Origin: DATBLE01 sp963719325
GTDB taxonomy: Bacteria > Actinomycetota > Thermoleophilia > Gaiellales > Gaiellaceae
Length of the DNA: 64,000 nt
Assembly: GCA_963719325.1 (NCBI GenBank)
Contig: CAVRBW010000024.1
Span: forward strand, 65,420-129,419
Direction of reading: 5' to 3'
Both the position numbers and the translations under genes were made by a program. This document shows positions 51,721 to 60,006 of this stretch, one piece after another (within the stretch, counting starts at the first letter, position 1; each line of letters begins with the position of its first letter). The notes under the pieces are model-generated. The model saw nothing but the letters and a program-made list of their open reading frames with translations. It was not told the DNA's origin and did no database searches.

Positions 51721-52305
51721 GTGCGCGAGAGCGGCGGGCATCCCTCCGGGGTGAGGGCCGTGGTCGAGCGACAGAGCATGGAACAGCTGGTCTCGCGCGC
51801 CCAGGCGGGTGACCGGGACGCACTCGAGGAGCTGTACCTCGAGCACTTCGACCGCATCTACAGCTACCTGCACCTGACCGTGGGGAACCGGCACGACGCC
51901 GAGGATCTGACCACCCAGACGTTCGTCAAGATGCTCGAGTCGATCTCGCGCTTCCGGTGGGGGAAGGCACCTTTCTCGGCCTGGCTCTTCCGCATCGCCC
52001 ACAACCTGGCGATGGACCATTTCCGTGCGCGGCGCCGCTGGCAACCGGAGGAGGAGGTACCCGAGCCCGCGGGGATGGTCGAGTCGTCGGCGGAGGAGGA
52101 GGCGATGCGCGCGCTCTCCAGCGAGAGCATGCTCGACTTGATCGAGCAACTCTCCGACGAGCAGCGGCAGGTGCTGATCCTCAAGTTCGTGTTCGACTTC
52201 TCGAACGACGAAGCGGCAACCGTCCTCGCCAAGACCGAGGGCGCGGTGAAGTCGCTGCAACACCGTGCGCTCGCGTCGCTGCAGCGGCATGTGACGAAGA
52301 GCTAG
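51721..52305 (+). CDS. ECF-like sigma-70 family RNA polymerase sigma factor
   Basis: Region 2 reads LEELYLEHFDRIYSYLHL ... DAEDLTTQTFVKMLE and WLFRIAHNLAMDHFR; region 4 reads LIEQLSDEQRQVLILKFVFDFSNDEAATVLAKTEGAVKSLQHRAL. The start is uncertain: GTG 51721, or ATG 51778 directly before EQLVSRAQAGD, which fits the family length better. No anti-sigma gene is adjacent; the RsbW-like protein is at 28.9 kb. Confidence 0.88.
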   Translation: MRESGGHPSGVRAVVERQSMEQLVSRAQAGDRDALEELYLEHFDRIYSYLHLTVGNRHDAEDLTTQTFVKMLESISRFRWGKAPFSAWLFRIAHNLAMDHFRARRRWQPEEEVPEPAGMVESSAEEEAMRALSSESMLDLIEQLSDEQRQVLILKFVFDFSNDEAATVLAKTEGAVKSLQHRALASLQRHVTKS

Positions 52306-52314
52306 CGTCCGCAC

Positions 52315-53253
52315 ATGGCTCTGGAGGTCGGGATCGTCGGCTTGCCCGGCGCGGGGAAGACCTCCCTGTTCAACGCCCTGACCCGAGCGGGAGCGCAGGG
52401 GCACGAGCGCAAGGAACATGTCGGCATGGCGACGATTGCGGACGAGCGGCTCCCGCAGGTCGCCGCCGTCGAGCATGCGCGGAAGGTGACGCCCGCGACG
52501 ATCCGAGTCGTCGACGTACCGGGGACCGGCCCGCAGCTGCTCGGAAACCTGCGCCAGGTCGACGCGCTGCTGTTCGTCGTTCGCGAACCCGCCCAGCTCG
52601 AGGAGCTTCGTCTGGAGCTGCTCGTCGCCGATCGCGACCACGTCGAGCGACGGCTCGAACGGGTGCGCACGCAGGCGAAGTCCGGCGACTCGAAGCTGCG
52701 GAAGGAGGTCGACGAGCTCGAGCGGCTCTTGGCTCATGTGGACGGGGGCGGCGCCCTGGCGGACTACGCGGGGGAGGTGCCGGGGGCGCTCGATCCGCTT
52801 ACGACCAAGCCTGTCGTCGTTCTCGAGAATGCAACAGGAACGGTCGCGAGCGCTCGCTCTGGACCGTTCCTGGGTATCGATCTGCAACTCGAGTCCGAGC
52901 TCGCGGAGCTGGACGAGGAGGAGGCCGCGGCATTCCGCGACGGCGGCCGATCGGTCCTGGACGAGGTCGTCGTCCGGCTGAAGGACGCGCTCGACGTGAT
53001 CACGTTCTTCACCGCCGGCGACAAGGAGACCCGCGCGTGGACGTTGCGCAGGGGCGCGACGGCCCTCGACGCGGCCGGGACGATCCACTCGGACATCGCC
53101 CGCGGCTTCATCCGATGCGAGGTGATCAACTGGCACGACTTCGTCGAATGCGGTTCGCGTGCCGAGGTGGCCAAGCGCGGCCTGCAGCGTCTCGAGGGGA
53201 AGGAGTACGTCGTCGAGGACGGCGACGTACTCAACATCCGCTTCAACGTCTAG
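52315..53253 (+). CDS. Divergent YchF/Obg-like GTPase with TGS domain
   Basis: G1 loop GLPGAGKTSLFNALTRAG is YchF-like, and the C-terminal TGS domain (FFTAGDKETRAWTLRRGATALDAAGTIHSDIARGFIRCEV) is clear. The chain is 312 residues against about 360; the family's long switch region with GASKGEGLGN is missing, reduced to VVDVPGTGPQLLGNLRQVD. TAGCGT (52303-52308) lies 6 bases before the ATG: leaderless. Nucleotide preference (ATP or GTP) cannot be told. Confidence 0.8.
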   Translation: MALEVGIVGLPGAGKTSLFNALTRAGAQGHERKEHVGMATIADERLPQVAAVEHARKVTPATIRVVDVPGTGPQLLGNLRQVDALLFVVREPAQLEELRLELLVADRDHVERRLERVRTQAKSGDSKLRKEVDELERLLAHVDGGGALADYAGEVPGALDPLTTKPVVVLENATGTVASARSGPFLGIDLQLESELAELDEEEAAAFRDGGRSVLDEVVVRLKDALDVITFFTAGDKETRAWTLRRGATALDAAGTIHSDIARGFIRCEVINWHDFVECGSRAEVAKRGLQRLEGKEYVVEDGDVLNIRFNV

Positions 53254-53281
53254 CCTCGCGCCCCGGCCGGGCGCGAGGCTA
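53251..53281. terminator. Bidirectional hairpin holding both convergent stop codons
   Basis: TAGCCTCGCGCCC (53251-53263) and GGGCGCGAGGCTA (53269-53281) form a perfect 13-bp stem with loop CGGCC. The outermost TAG on each strand is the stop codon of the YchF-like gene and of the EamA gene. Confidence 0.7.
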
Positions 53282-54112
53282 CCCGGCAGAGATCGCGGCC
53301 GCTCCGGCGATTGCGACGAGCGCACCGCCCCGCTGAATGGCGGTCAGCCGCTCGCCGAGCACCGCACGCGCGAGGATCGCGACCAGGACGGGGTACAGGG
53401 CCGCCAGCACGGCGACCACGCTGAAGAGCCCCTTCGTCGTCGCGACTGCGAACAGGATGGTCGCGAAGCTGTCGAGCAGACCGACCACCGCCAGAGCAGG
53501 CCACGCTCGCCCGGGTGCGCCCGGCCGTTGCCGGAGCAGGACTGCGCCGATCAGCGCGCACGACGCGATCCGGAGCACGAACGTCGCCCAGTACGGGTCC
53601 TCGTTGCTCGCCGACTCCAACCCGACCTGCGAGCTCCCGAAGCACGCCGCTGCAAGCAGCGCGAGACCGGCTCCCACCGCGGCGCGACCGCGAATCCCCA
53701 CGCCGCCGGGCTCCCAGCCGGCCAGCGCCACGCCCACGAGCGCCAGCCCGATGCCGGCGAGCTGGATCGTGCTCGGTCGCTCCCCGCGGGCGAGGCCGAC
53801 GGTGAGCGGGATCAGCGGCGAGGTCGAGGTGATCGGCGCGACGATGCCCATCGACCCGACGGCGAGCCCCCGGTAGAGAGCGCTGATGCCGATCGCTCCG
53901 CCCGCGCCTCCGAGGGCCGCCCAGAGCACCCACCAGCCGTTCGGCGGCGCGTCCCAGCGGGCGACGACGATCGCCCCCAGCAGCAGGAGCCCCGCCGGTT
54001 GAGAGACCGCCAGGACCGTGAGCACGGGGAGGGTGCGGGCGCGCAAGCCGCCGAGAAAGTCGGACACTCCCCACGACGCGCTCGCCGCGAGCGCGAGAAG
54101 AACCGCGGCCAA
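53279..54112 (-). CDS. EamA/DMT-family transporter
   Basis: Ten-span membrane protein of 277 residues made of two EamA halves: ASWGVSDFLGG ... ALYRGLAVGSMGIVAPITSTSPLIPLTVGLARGERP and ACFGSSQVGLESA ... VVAVLAALYPVLVAILARAVLGERLTAIQ. Probably a metabolite exporter; substrate unknown. The TTG at 54112 lies 14 bases after the end of the 165-bp element, so on this strand the element would form its 5' leader. Confidence 0.85.
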   Translation of the reverse strand: MAAVLLALAASASWGVSDFLGGLRARTLPVLTVLAVSQPAGLLLLGAIVVARWDAPPNGWWVLWAALGGAGGAIGISALYRGLAVGSMGIVAPITSTSPLIPLTVGLARGERPSTIQLAGIGLALVGVALAGWEPGGVGIRGRAAVGAGLALLAAACFGSSQVGLESASNEDPYWATFVLRIASCALIGAVLLRQRPGAPGRAWPALAVVGLLDSFATILFAVATTKGLFSVVAVLAALYPVLVAILARAVLGERLTAIQRGGALVAIAGAAAISAG

Positions 54113-54126
54113 GGCGGGCGGCGGCT

Positions 54127-54291
54127 AGATGGTCGATCGGCAATTCCTCGCCGCGCGGCTGGTGGCTGAGACACGGCGCCGGTTGGCGCCGCCCGTCCTC
54201 GCCCGTATTCCCGATACGAGCTCGGACGGACGGCGTCCTCGGCTTGGTCTCAGCCATCCCCGCATCGACGGGAACTACCGATCAACCATCT
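54127..54291 (-). repeat. 165-bp structured element, copy 2 (probable non-coding RNA)
   Basis: Same length, ends and fold as copy 1. Of the 16 differences, the outer-stem ones keep all 21 pairs: G-C to A-U and C-G to U-A at stem positions 10 and 11, and U-G/U-A or A-U/G-U exchanges at 7, 8 and 17. Its right end supplies the TGA stop of the HD-domain gene, and its left end lies just before the EamA start. Confidence 0.8.
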
Positions 54292-55124
54292 GTTCCGTCG
54301 ACCGGCCGCGTGGCGGCGACCGCGTCGAGCTGGTTTGCGTGATAGAGGACGGCCGCCTCGGCCGTCTTTGCGGCGCGCGCGTCGTGGTGCGAGGCGACGG
54401 CATGAAGGAGCTCGGCGCGTGCGCCGGCGTCGAGCGCGTCGGCGCGCTCCTCGATCAGGCGGACGCCGAGATGGACGTGGCCGAGGAGGCGCCCCTCGGT
54501 GGTCTGCCGGAAGCCCGGGCCGGGCTCCAGCTCCGCGGTCCGGCCGACGTCGTGGAGGACTGCCGCGGCGAGAAGGAGGTCGGAGCGCAGGCGCGGGTGG
54601 AGCTGGCACAGCTCGCGGCAGATCGTCGCCACGCCCACCGTGTGCTCGAGCAGCCCGCCGGCGTAGTCGTGGTGCCCGTCCGGGGCAGCGGGCAGCGTCC
54701 GCAGACGGCGGCGAATGTCGGAGTCACCGAGGAACCGCCCGGCGGTGGTCTGGAGGCCTGCGTGAGAGATCTCGCCGGCGATGAAGTCGAGAAAACCGTC
54801 GAGCTCGTCCGCGTCCCGGCGCAGCGCCGGAGCGAAGCCGGCCGGGTCCGCCTCCGGTTCCGGCTCGATCGAGCGGACGTCGAGCTGGAGGCGGTCGCGA
54901 TAGCGCTCGACCCGCCCGAGCACGCGCACGGCGTCGCCTTCGCCGAACCGGCCGTCGAGGAGGTCGACGTCGTTCCAGACTCGTCCCTCGATCCGCCCGC
55001 TGGGGTCGACGAGCTCGAGCGCGAGGTAGGGTGAGCCACTCTTCGTCCGCAGCCGGCGCTTCCGCGCGACCGCGTAGACGCCCTCCACGACACGGTCCTC
55101 CGCCAGCTCCGAGATCGTGCTCAC
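54282..55124 (-). CDS. OB-fold/HD-domain protein, YhaM-like 3'-5' exonuclease
   Basis: The N-terminal OB fold (YLALELVDPSGRIEGRVWND) is followed by an HD domain with GGLLEHTVGVATICREL, AAAVLHDVGRTAELE and HVHLGVRLIEERA, the arrangement of YhaM-type exoribonucleases. TAGACT lies 8 bases before GTG 55124. The last four codons and the stop lie inside the 165-bp element, so the original C-terminus may have been altered by its insertion. Confidence 0.8.
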   Translation of the reverse strand: MSTISELAEDRVVEGVYAVARKRRLRTKSGSPYLALELVDPSGRIEGRVWNDVDLLDGRFGEGDAVRVLGRVERYRDRLQLDVRSIEPEPEADPAGFAPALRRDADELDGFLDFIAGEISHAGLQTTAGRFLGDSDIRRRLRTLPAAPDGHHDYAGGLLEHTVGVATICRELCQLHPRLRSDLLLAAAVLHDVGRTAELEPGPGFRQTTEGRLLGHVHLGVRLIEERADALDAGARAELLHAVASHHDARAAKTAEAAVLYHANQLDAVAATRPVDGTDG

Positions 55125-55198
55125 CGTCGCTGAGTCTAGGCCGAAATGCAGCTGGACAATTGGCCGCAATTCGCGGGCAATCGTCTAGGCTCGCCGGC

Positions 55199-56242
55199 AT
55201 GGCCGTCGTGAAGCCGTTCCGGGCGCTTCGGTACGACGAGCGCCGGGCGGGCCCGCTCGATGCGCTCGTCGCGCCTCCCTACGACGTGATCTCACCCGAG
55301 CAGCGGCAGGAATACCTCGCACGCAGCCCGTACAACATCGTCCACCTGACGCTCGCCGACGGCGGGGACGAGGCGGCCGACCGGCTCGAGGACTGGCGGC
55401 GCGAGGGCGTGCTCGCCCTCGACGGAGCGCCGGCGCTCTGGTGGCTGCGGCAGGACTACGTTGGGCCTGACGGGGTCGCTCGCCGCCGCGACGGTCTCGT
55501 CTGCGCGCTCCGGGTCGAACCGTACGCGGCCGGCGTCGTCCTCCCGCATGAGCGGACGCACGCAGGCCCGAAGGAAGGCCGGCTGAGGCTGCTCCGGGCG
55601 ACCAGGACGCACGTCGAGCCGATCTTCCTCCTGTACGAAGGATCTCTCGCACGGCCGCGAGGCGACCCTGCGATCGATGTGGAGCTCGAGGGGGTCCGCA
55701 GCCGGTTGTGGCGCTCGCCCGAGGAGCCTCCACCTGCACTTGGAGCTGCGCAGCTGTTGATCGCCGACGGGCACCACCGCTACGAGACTGCGCTCGCCTT
55801 CCACGAGGAGGAGGGAACCGAGGCGAGCGCGTGGGTGCTCGCCGTGATCGTCCCGACCGAGCAGGAAGGCCTGACGATCTTCCCGACTCACCGGATCGCG
55901 TCCGACACCGAGCCGCTTCCGTCGCTCGAGGGATCGGCGGAGAACGGACGCGCGCTGGCGGAGGTCTACACGCGAAGCGGTACCGGCTACCTGGTCGGCG
56001 AAGAAGGGGAGCTCGACGCGGAGCTCGTCGGCCGCTACGCCCGAGAGGTTCGCTATACGCCGTCCGCGGACGAGGCGCGGGCCGCTGTCGACTCGGGGGA
56101 GGCCGAGGCGGCGTTCCTGCTCCGTGCGCCGACCGTGGAGCAGGTGACGACCGTCGCCCGCGCAGGGAGGACGATGCCCCAGAAGAGCACGTACTTCTAT
56201 CCGAAGCTCACCTCGGGTCTGCTCCTGCTCCCCCTTGACTGA
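55199..56242 (+). CDS. DUF1015 family protein
   Basis: The 347-residue product has the family opening VKPFRALRYDERRAGPLDALVAPPYDVIS, SPYNIVHLTL, HERTHAGPKEGRLRLLRAT, LLIADGHHRYETALAF and the closing TMPQKSTYFYPKL. The HHRYE segment suggests a catalytic or metal site, but the function of the family is not settled. TAGGCT (55186-55191) lies 7 bases before the ATG: leaderless and divergent from the HD gene. Confidence 0.9.
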   Translation: MAVVKPFRALRYDERRAGPLDALVAPPYDVISPEQRQEYLARSPYNIVHLTLADGGDEAADRLEDWRREGVLALDGAPALWWLRQDYVGPDGVARRRDGLVCALRVEPYAAGVVLPHERTHAGPKEGRLRLLRATRTHVEPIFLLYEGSLARPRGDPAIDVELEGVRSRLWRSPEEPPPALGAAQLLIADGHHRYETALAFHEEEGTEASAWVLAVIVPTEQEGLTIFPTHRIASDTEPLPSLEGSAENGRALAEVYTRSGTGYLVGEEGELDAELVGRYAREVRYTPSADEARAAVDSGEAEAAFLLRAPTVEQVTTVARAGRTMPQKSTYFYPKLTSGLLLLPLD

Positions 56243-57030
56243 CTGGCTCGCGACCTGCCGGGCCGCAACCAAGGCCGCCCGCGGCGCCTTCGCGGAGCTG
56301 CCCACTCGAACCGGGCGCGAACGCGTCGTCGGCTCGGGCATGGGCGGAGACGAGACGACCGCGATCGACGCCGCGGTGGAGCAGGCCGTCGTCGCTCGGC
56401 TCGACGAGACCGGCCGCGACTTCACGCTCGTCTCCGAAGAGCTCGGGCACCGGGACGGCGCGGACGGCGTCTGGGTCGTGCTCGATCCGATCGACGGCTC
56501 GATCAACGCGAAGCGCGGCCTCCCCTTCTGCTCCCTGTCGATCGCGGTCGCCGACGGCGGGACGATGGACGACGTGGTCTTCGGCTACGTCTACGACTTC
56601 GGCGCGGGCGAGGAGTGGACCGCGACACGCGGACGCGGAGCCCTGCTGAACGGCGTGCCCCTCACCGGCGAGAGCCCGAAGGACGAGATCGAGATCCTGA
56701 CGCTGGAAGCGACGCGGACGGACCTCGTCGCGAAGCACGCACCTTCGCTCGTCGGGCTCGCCCACCGCCTACGCATCTTCGGCTCGCTGGCGATCTCGCT
56801 CTGCCACTTCGCGGACGGCCGGGTGGACGCCGTGTGCTCGCTGAAGGCGGCGCGCGCGGTCGACATCGCCGCCGCCCAGCTGCTCGTCCGCGAGCGCGGC
56901 CTCGCGATCGACCTTCCGGAAAGGCCGCCCTTCGGGGCTGCGCCACTCGACCTTGAAGGGACGTTCACGGGTCGTCGCCGCGGGAACCGAGGAGCTGTGC
57001 GCAAAGGTGGCAGCGGCACTGTCCGCATAG
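56235..57030 (+). CDS. Inositol monophosphatase family protein, one surplus base near the end
   Basis: Metal-dependent phosphatase fold: LVSEELGH, the motif VVLDPIDGSINAKRGLPFCSLSIAV and KAARAVDIAAAQLLVRERG. As given, the frame runs on into the DUF72 gene. If one G is removed from the GGG at 56958-56960, the end becomes GRSRVVAAGTEELCAKVAAAL, the normal family C-terminus, with a TAG at 57028 and 264 residues. TTG 56235 overlaps the DUF1015 stop. Confidence 0.82.
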
Positions 57031-57734
57031 GCTGCTCCGGCTGGAACTACGAGCACTGGCGCGAGGTCGTCTACCCGAAAGGCTTGCCGGCCCGTCGCTG
57101 GCTGGAGCACTACGCGACGCTCTTCGACACGGTCGAGGTGAACAACACCTTCTACCGCCTACCGGCCGTCCCCGCGGTCGAGGGGTGGGTGGCGCAGAGC
57201 CCGCCCGAGTTCCTCTTCGCCGTCAAGGCGAGCCGCTTCCTCACCCACATGAAGCGCCTCACCGACATGGGCGAACCCGTTCGACGGTTCTACGAGCGGA
57301 TCGACCCGCTCGTGGAGTCGTCGAAGCTCGGTCCGGTGCTCTGGCAGCTGCCCGAGAGCTTCCACCGAAACGACGAGCGGCTCGCAGGCGCGCTCGCGGC
57401 GCTGCCGCCGGGGCGCCACTGCTTCGAGTTCCGCCACTCGAGCTGGTTCGCCGACCCGGTCTACGAGCTCCTGCGCCGGCACCAGGTTGCGCTCGTGGTC
57501 GGCGACGACCCACGCCGTCCGTTCCAGACCCGAGAGCTGACCGCCGACTTCACATACCTGCGCTTCCACCACGGTGGTGGGGACGGGAACTACTCGCACC
57601 CGCAGCTCGGCATCTGGGCGCGACGGATCGAGGAATGGCGCGAGTCCGTGGATGTCTTTGCCTATTTCAACAACGACTGGGGCGGATTCGCGGTCGAGAA
57701 CGCCTGCTGGTTGAGAGAGCGCCTCGCGGAGTAG
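56997..57734 (+). CDS. DUF72 family protein (YecE-like)
   Basis: TIM-barrel-like family of unknown function. It shows VRIGCSGWNYEHWREVVYPKGLPARRWLEHYATLFDTVEVNNTFYRLP, FLFAVKASRFLTHMKRL, GPVLWQLPESF, FEFRHSSWF and a closing VFAYFNNDWGGFAVENA. GTG 56997 lies inside the true 3' end of the phosphatase gene with GAGGAG just upstream, giving 245 residues, normal for the family. The apparent 499-residue fusion is not accepted. Confidence 0.85.
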   Translation: MRKGGSGTVRIGCSGWNYEHWREVVYPKGLPARRWLEHYATLFDTVEVNNTFYRLPAVPAVEGWVAQSPPEFLFAVKASRFLTHMKRLTDMGEPVRRFYERIDPLVESSKLGPVLWQLPESFHRNDERLAGALAALPPGRHCFEFRHSSWFADPVYELLRRHQVALVVGDDPRRPFQTRELTADFTYLRFHHGGGDGNYSHPQLGIWARRIEEWRESVDVFAYFNNDWGGFAVENACWLRERLAE

Positions 57735-57744
57735 CATCGGCGTG

Positions 57745-58137
57745 GTGAGGCTCCGGCTCGTCGTACTTTGCGCTGCTGCGCTGGCGGTCCCGCTCGTGGC
57801 GGGTGCGGCGTCGGTTTTCAAGGCGACGTTCACAGCCCCGACCCACACACCGAGAGTGAACGCGAAGTGGGTGTACGTCGTTCGCGCCACCGATTCGGCC
57901 GGGAAGGCCGTCAAAGGGACGATCACCTCGCAAATCGTCGATCCGTACGGGGGAGTGCACGCGGTCGAGTTCGGCTGTTGCAAGAAGAAGTTCGTCACCA
58001 ACCGGCCGTTCAGGGGCGTCTTTCGCGACTACGTCCTGTTTCCGCCAGAGTCCCAGGGTTTCCGGCTCACCTTCCGCGTGACCGTCAAGGCGCTGGGCGG
58101 GAAGCGCGTGCTGAGGTACTGGGTCAAGAGCTCCTAA
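57745..58137 (+). CDS. Small secreted protein of unknown function
   Basis: A signal peptide (LVVLCAAALAVPLVAGAAS) is followed by ~105 residues of beta-rich sequence (VNAKWVYVVRATDSAGKAVKGTITSQIVDP) with an unusual GCCKKKF. Ig-like fold is possible. TAGCAT (57732-57737) lies 7 bases before GTG 57745, so this start is chosen over GTG 57742. The stop lies in a 13-bp inverted repeat. Confidence 0.7.
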   Translation: MRLRLVVLCAAALAVPLVAGAASVFKATFTAPTHTPRVNAKWVYVVRATDSAGKAVKGTITSQIVDPYGGVHAVEFGCCKKKFVTNRPFRGVFRDYVLFPPESQGFRLTFRVTVKALGGKRVLRYWVKSS

Positions 58138-58183
58138 CGGGATGAGTATTCGGGACACAACTGCTCATTGCGTTAGGAGCTCT
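58127..58183 (+). terminator. 13-bp perfect inverted repeat between secreted-protein and ABC genes
   Basis: AGAGCTCCTAACG (58127-58139) and CGTTAGGAGCTCT (58171-58183) pair completely, with an inner ATGAG/CTCAT helix. It covers the stop of the upstream gene and ends 8 bases before the ABC start. It may be a terminator or an operator for the ABC gene. Confidence 0.5.
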
Positions 58184-58191
58184 GAGGCTCG

Positions 58192-58911
58192 ATGACCTCG
58201 CGCAACGGCGGCGCCGAGGTCGTCGTCGAGCACGTCTCCCGCTCGTTCGAGGATGGGCGGATCGCCGCGCTCGGAGACGTGTCGTTCCGCGTGTCGCCCG
58301 GAGAGTTCGTGACCGTCACCGGTCCGTCCGGGTGTGGGAAGAGCACGTTGCTGAACCTGATCGGCGCCCTCGACCCGATCGACTCGGGCTCGATCGTGGT
58401 CGGCGGCGAGCATGTAGAGCGTCTCGACGACTCGGCGCTCTACCGTGGCACCGTCGTCGGCTTCGTCTTTCAGTTCCACCATCTGATCCCGACGCTGACG
58501 GCGCTCGAGAACGTGCAACTGCCGATGCTCGGCCGCGGGCTCGGGCGCAGTGAACGGGTCGAGCGGGCCCGGCGGCTCCTCGACGAGGTTGCTCTTTCAC
58601 ATCGGACATCGGCGTACCCGGCGACGTTATCGGGCGGAGAGCGTCAGCGGGTCGCCATCGCGCGCGCGCTCGCGAACGAGCCACGGCTCCTGCTTGCCGA
58701 CGAGCCGACCGGAGCGCTCGACTCGGCGACCGGCGGTCAGATCGTTGAGCTGCTGCACGCGGTTCGAAGCCAGCGCGGAACGACGATCCTGCTCGTCACG
58801 AACGACCCGAACGTGGCGCGGGCCGCCGACCGGGTCCTCCGGATCCGTGACGGCAGGCTCGAGGAGGCAGCCGCTACTCCCGCCGAAGCGCCTCGATCGG
58901 CGTCAGCCTGA
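58192..58911 (+). CDS. MacB/LolD-type ABC transporter ATPase
   Basis: The 239-residue ATPase has GPSGCGKSTLLNLIGALDPIDSG, FVFQFHHLIPTLTALENVQLPM, signature LSGGERQRVAIARALANEP and LLLADEPTGALDS, the pattern of ATPases that work with FtsX/MacB permeases. Its 3' end overlaps the convergent permease gene by 38 bases. The two would not share one mRNA, unlike the usual operon. Confidence 0.92.
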   Translation: MTSRNGGAEVVVEHVSRSFEDGRIAALGDVSFRVSPGEFVTVTGPSGCGKSTLLNLIGALDPIDSGSIVVGGEHVERLDDSALYRGTVVGFVFQFHHLIPTLTALENVQLPMLGRGLGRSERVERARRLLDEVALSHRTSAYPATLSGGERQRVAIARALANEPRLLLADEPTGALDSATGGQIVELLHAVRSQRGTTILLVTNDPNVARAADRVLRIRDGRLEEAAATPAEAPRSASA

Positions 58912-59980
58912 CGGCTCGCCACGCAGGGTAGAGCGCGCCCACGAGCGCGACCCCGAGCGCGAACGCCAGGCCCCAGGCGAAGACGCCGCCGGTGAAGTCG
59001 GCTTCGGTCAGCGTCGAGAGCGAGCTGTGGTCGGTGAAGAGGATCGCCGCCCCCCACCCGCCCAGCAGGCCGATCGCGAGCGCGATCAGCCCGATTCCGA
59101 TTGCCTCGCTCACGATCAGCGCGGCGATCCGGGTCGAGGTCCACCCGACCGCTCGCATGATCCCGATCTCCCGAATCCGCTCGAACACGGCCATCGCCAT
59201 CGTGTTCGTGACGCCGATGCCACCGATGATCAGCGCGAGCAACGAGAAGATCCAGCCGGCCGTCACGATCAGGCGGCTCGACGTGTCGATCTTCACGGCC
59301 TGTCCGGGCTCGATCACCGCCGTCACTCCCGGGAACTTCTCCTGGAGACGGGACGCGACTGCTTTCGGCGTCGCGCCGAGCTTGACGATCACACCGAAGG
59401 TCGTCACTTCGTTGGGACGTTGTGCAATCTGCTGCACCGTCCCGAGCGGCAGGACGACACCGCGGTCGACGAACCGGTTGCCGCTGTGGTAGACGCCTGC
59501 GATGCGGAACGCCCGGGAGCCGACGTGGATCGAGCCGCCCGGCCGGACGCGGTAGATCCGGGTTGCGCCGTCGCCGACGATCGCCTCGTCCCCGACCGCC
59601 CGCCGTCCCGCGACGATCACGAGCCGTTGCTCGGGAAATTCGCCGGGCACGTATCCGAACAGGAGCGACGAGTCGCTGTGCTCGACCGCGCCAACGAGCA
59701 GGAAGATGCTCGCGACTCGGGCCACTCCCTGCGTCGAGCGCACGTTGTCCGACAGGCTCTCCGGGAGCAGCGAGCGAGTGAGATCGGACGCGCCCGTTTG
59801 AAAGAGGCCGAAGTCCGAGCGGCCGACATGGATCAGCTCGCCGGCGGTGTTCTTGACCCCGTTCGTGATCGAGAGCAGGGCGACGATCAGCCCGACCCCG
59901 ATCGCCACGCCGGCGACAGTCAGCGCGGTCCGCGCCTTCCGCCGCAGGAGATTCTTCAGGACGAGGCCCGCCCAGGTCAC
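58874..59980 (-). CDS. MacB/FtsX-type ABC transporter permease
   Basis: The 368-residue product starts LKNLLRRKARTALTVAGVAIGVGLIVALLS, then has an external MacB-like domain, and ends with three spans containing GGIGVTNTMAMAVFERIREIGIMRAVGWTSTRI and PAWRAVRLTPIEALRRE. It is the expected partner of the ATPase at 58192, though arranged tail to tail with it. Substrate unknown; such systems export lipids, peptides or drugs or act in envelope control. Confidence 0.92.
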   Translation of the reverse strand: MTWAGLVLKNLLRRKARTALTVAGVAIGVGLIVALLSITNGVKNTAGELIHVGRSDFGLFQTGASDLTRSLLPESLSDNVRSTQGVARVASIFLLVGAVEHSDSSLLFGYVPGEFPEQRLVIVAGRRAVGDEAIVGDGATRIYRVRPGGSIHVGSRAFRIAGVYHSGNRFVDRGVVLPLGTVQQIAQRPNEVTTFGVIVKLGATPKAVASRLQEKFPGVTAVIEPGQAVKIDTSSRLIVTAGWIFSLLALIIGGIGVTNTMAMAVFERIREIGIMRAVGWTSTRIAALIVSEAIGIGLIALAIGLLGGWGAAILFTDHSSLSTLTEADFTGGVFAWGLAFALGVALVGALYPAWRAVRLTPIEALRRE

Positions 59981-60006
59981 GTCCGTAATCTTCTACCGGA
60001 GGACGG

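Noticed and set aside
56235..57734. Inositol phosphatase-DUF72 fusion protein
   Set aside because: A normal phosphatase C-terminus and stop exist in the neighbouring frame; the join needs a surplus G.
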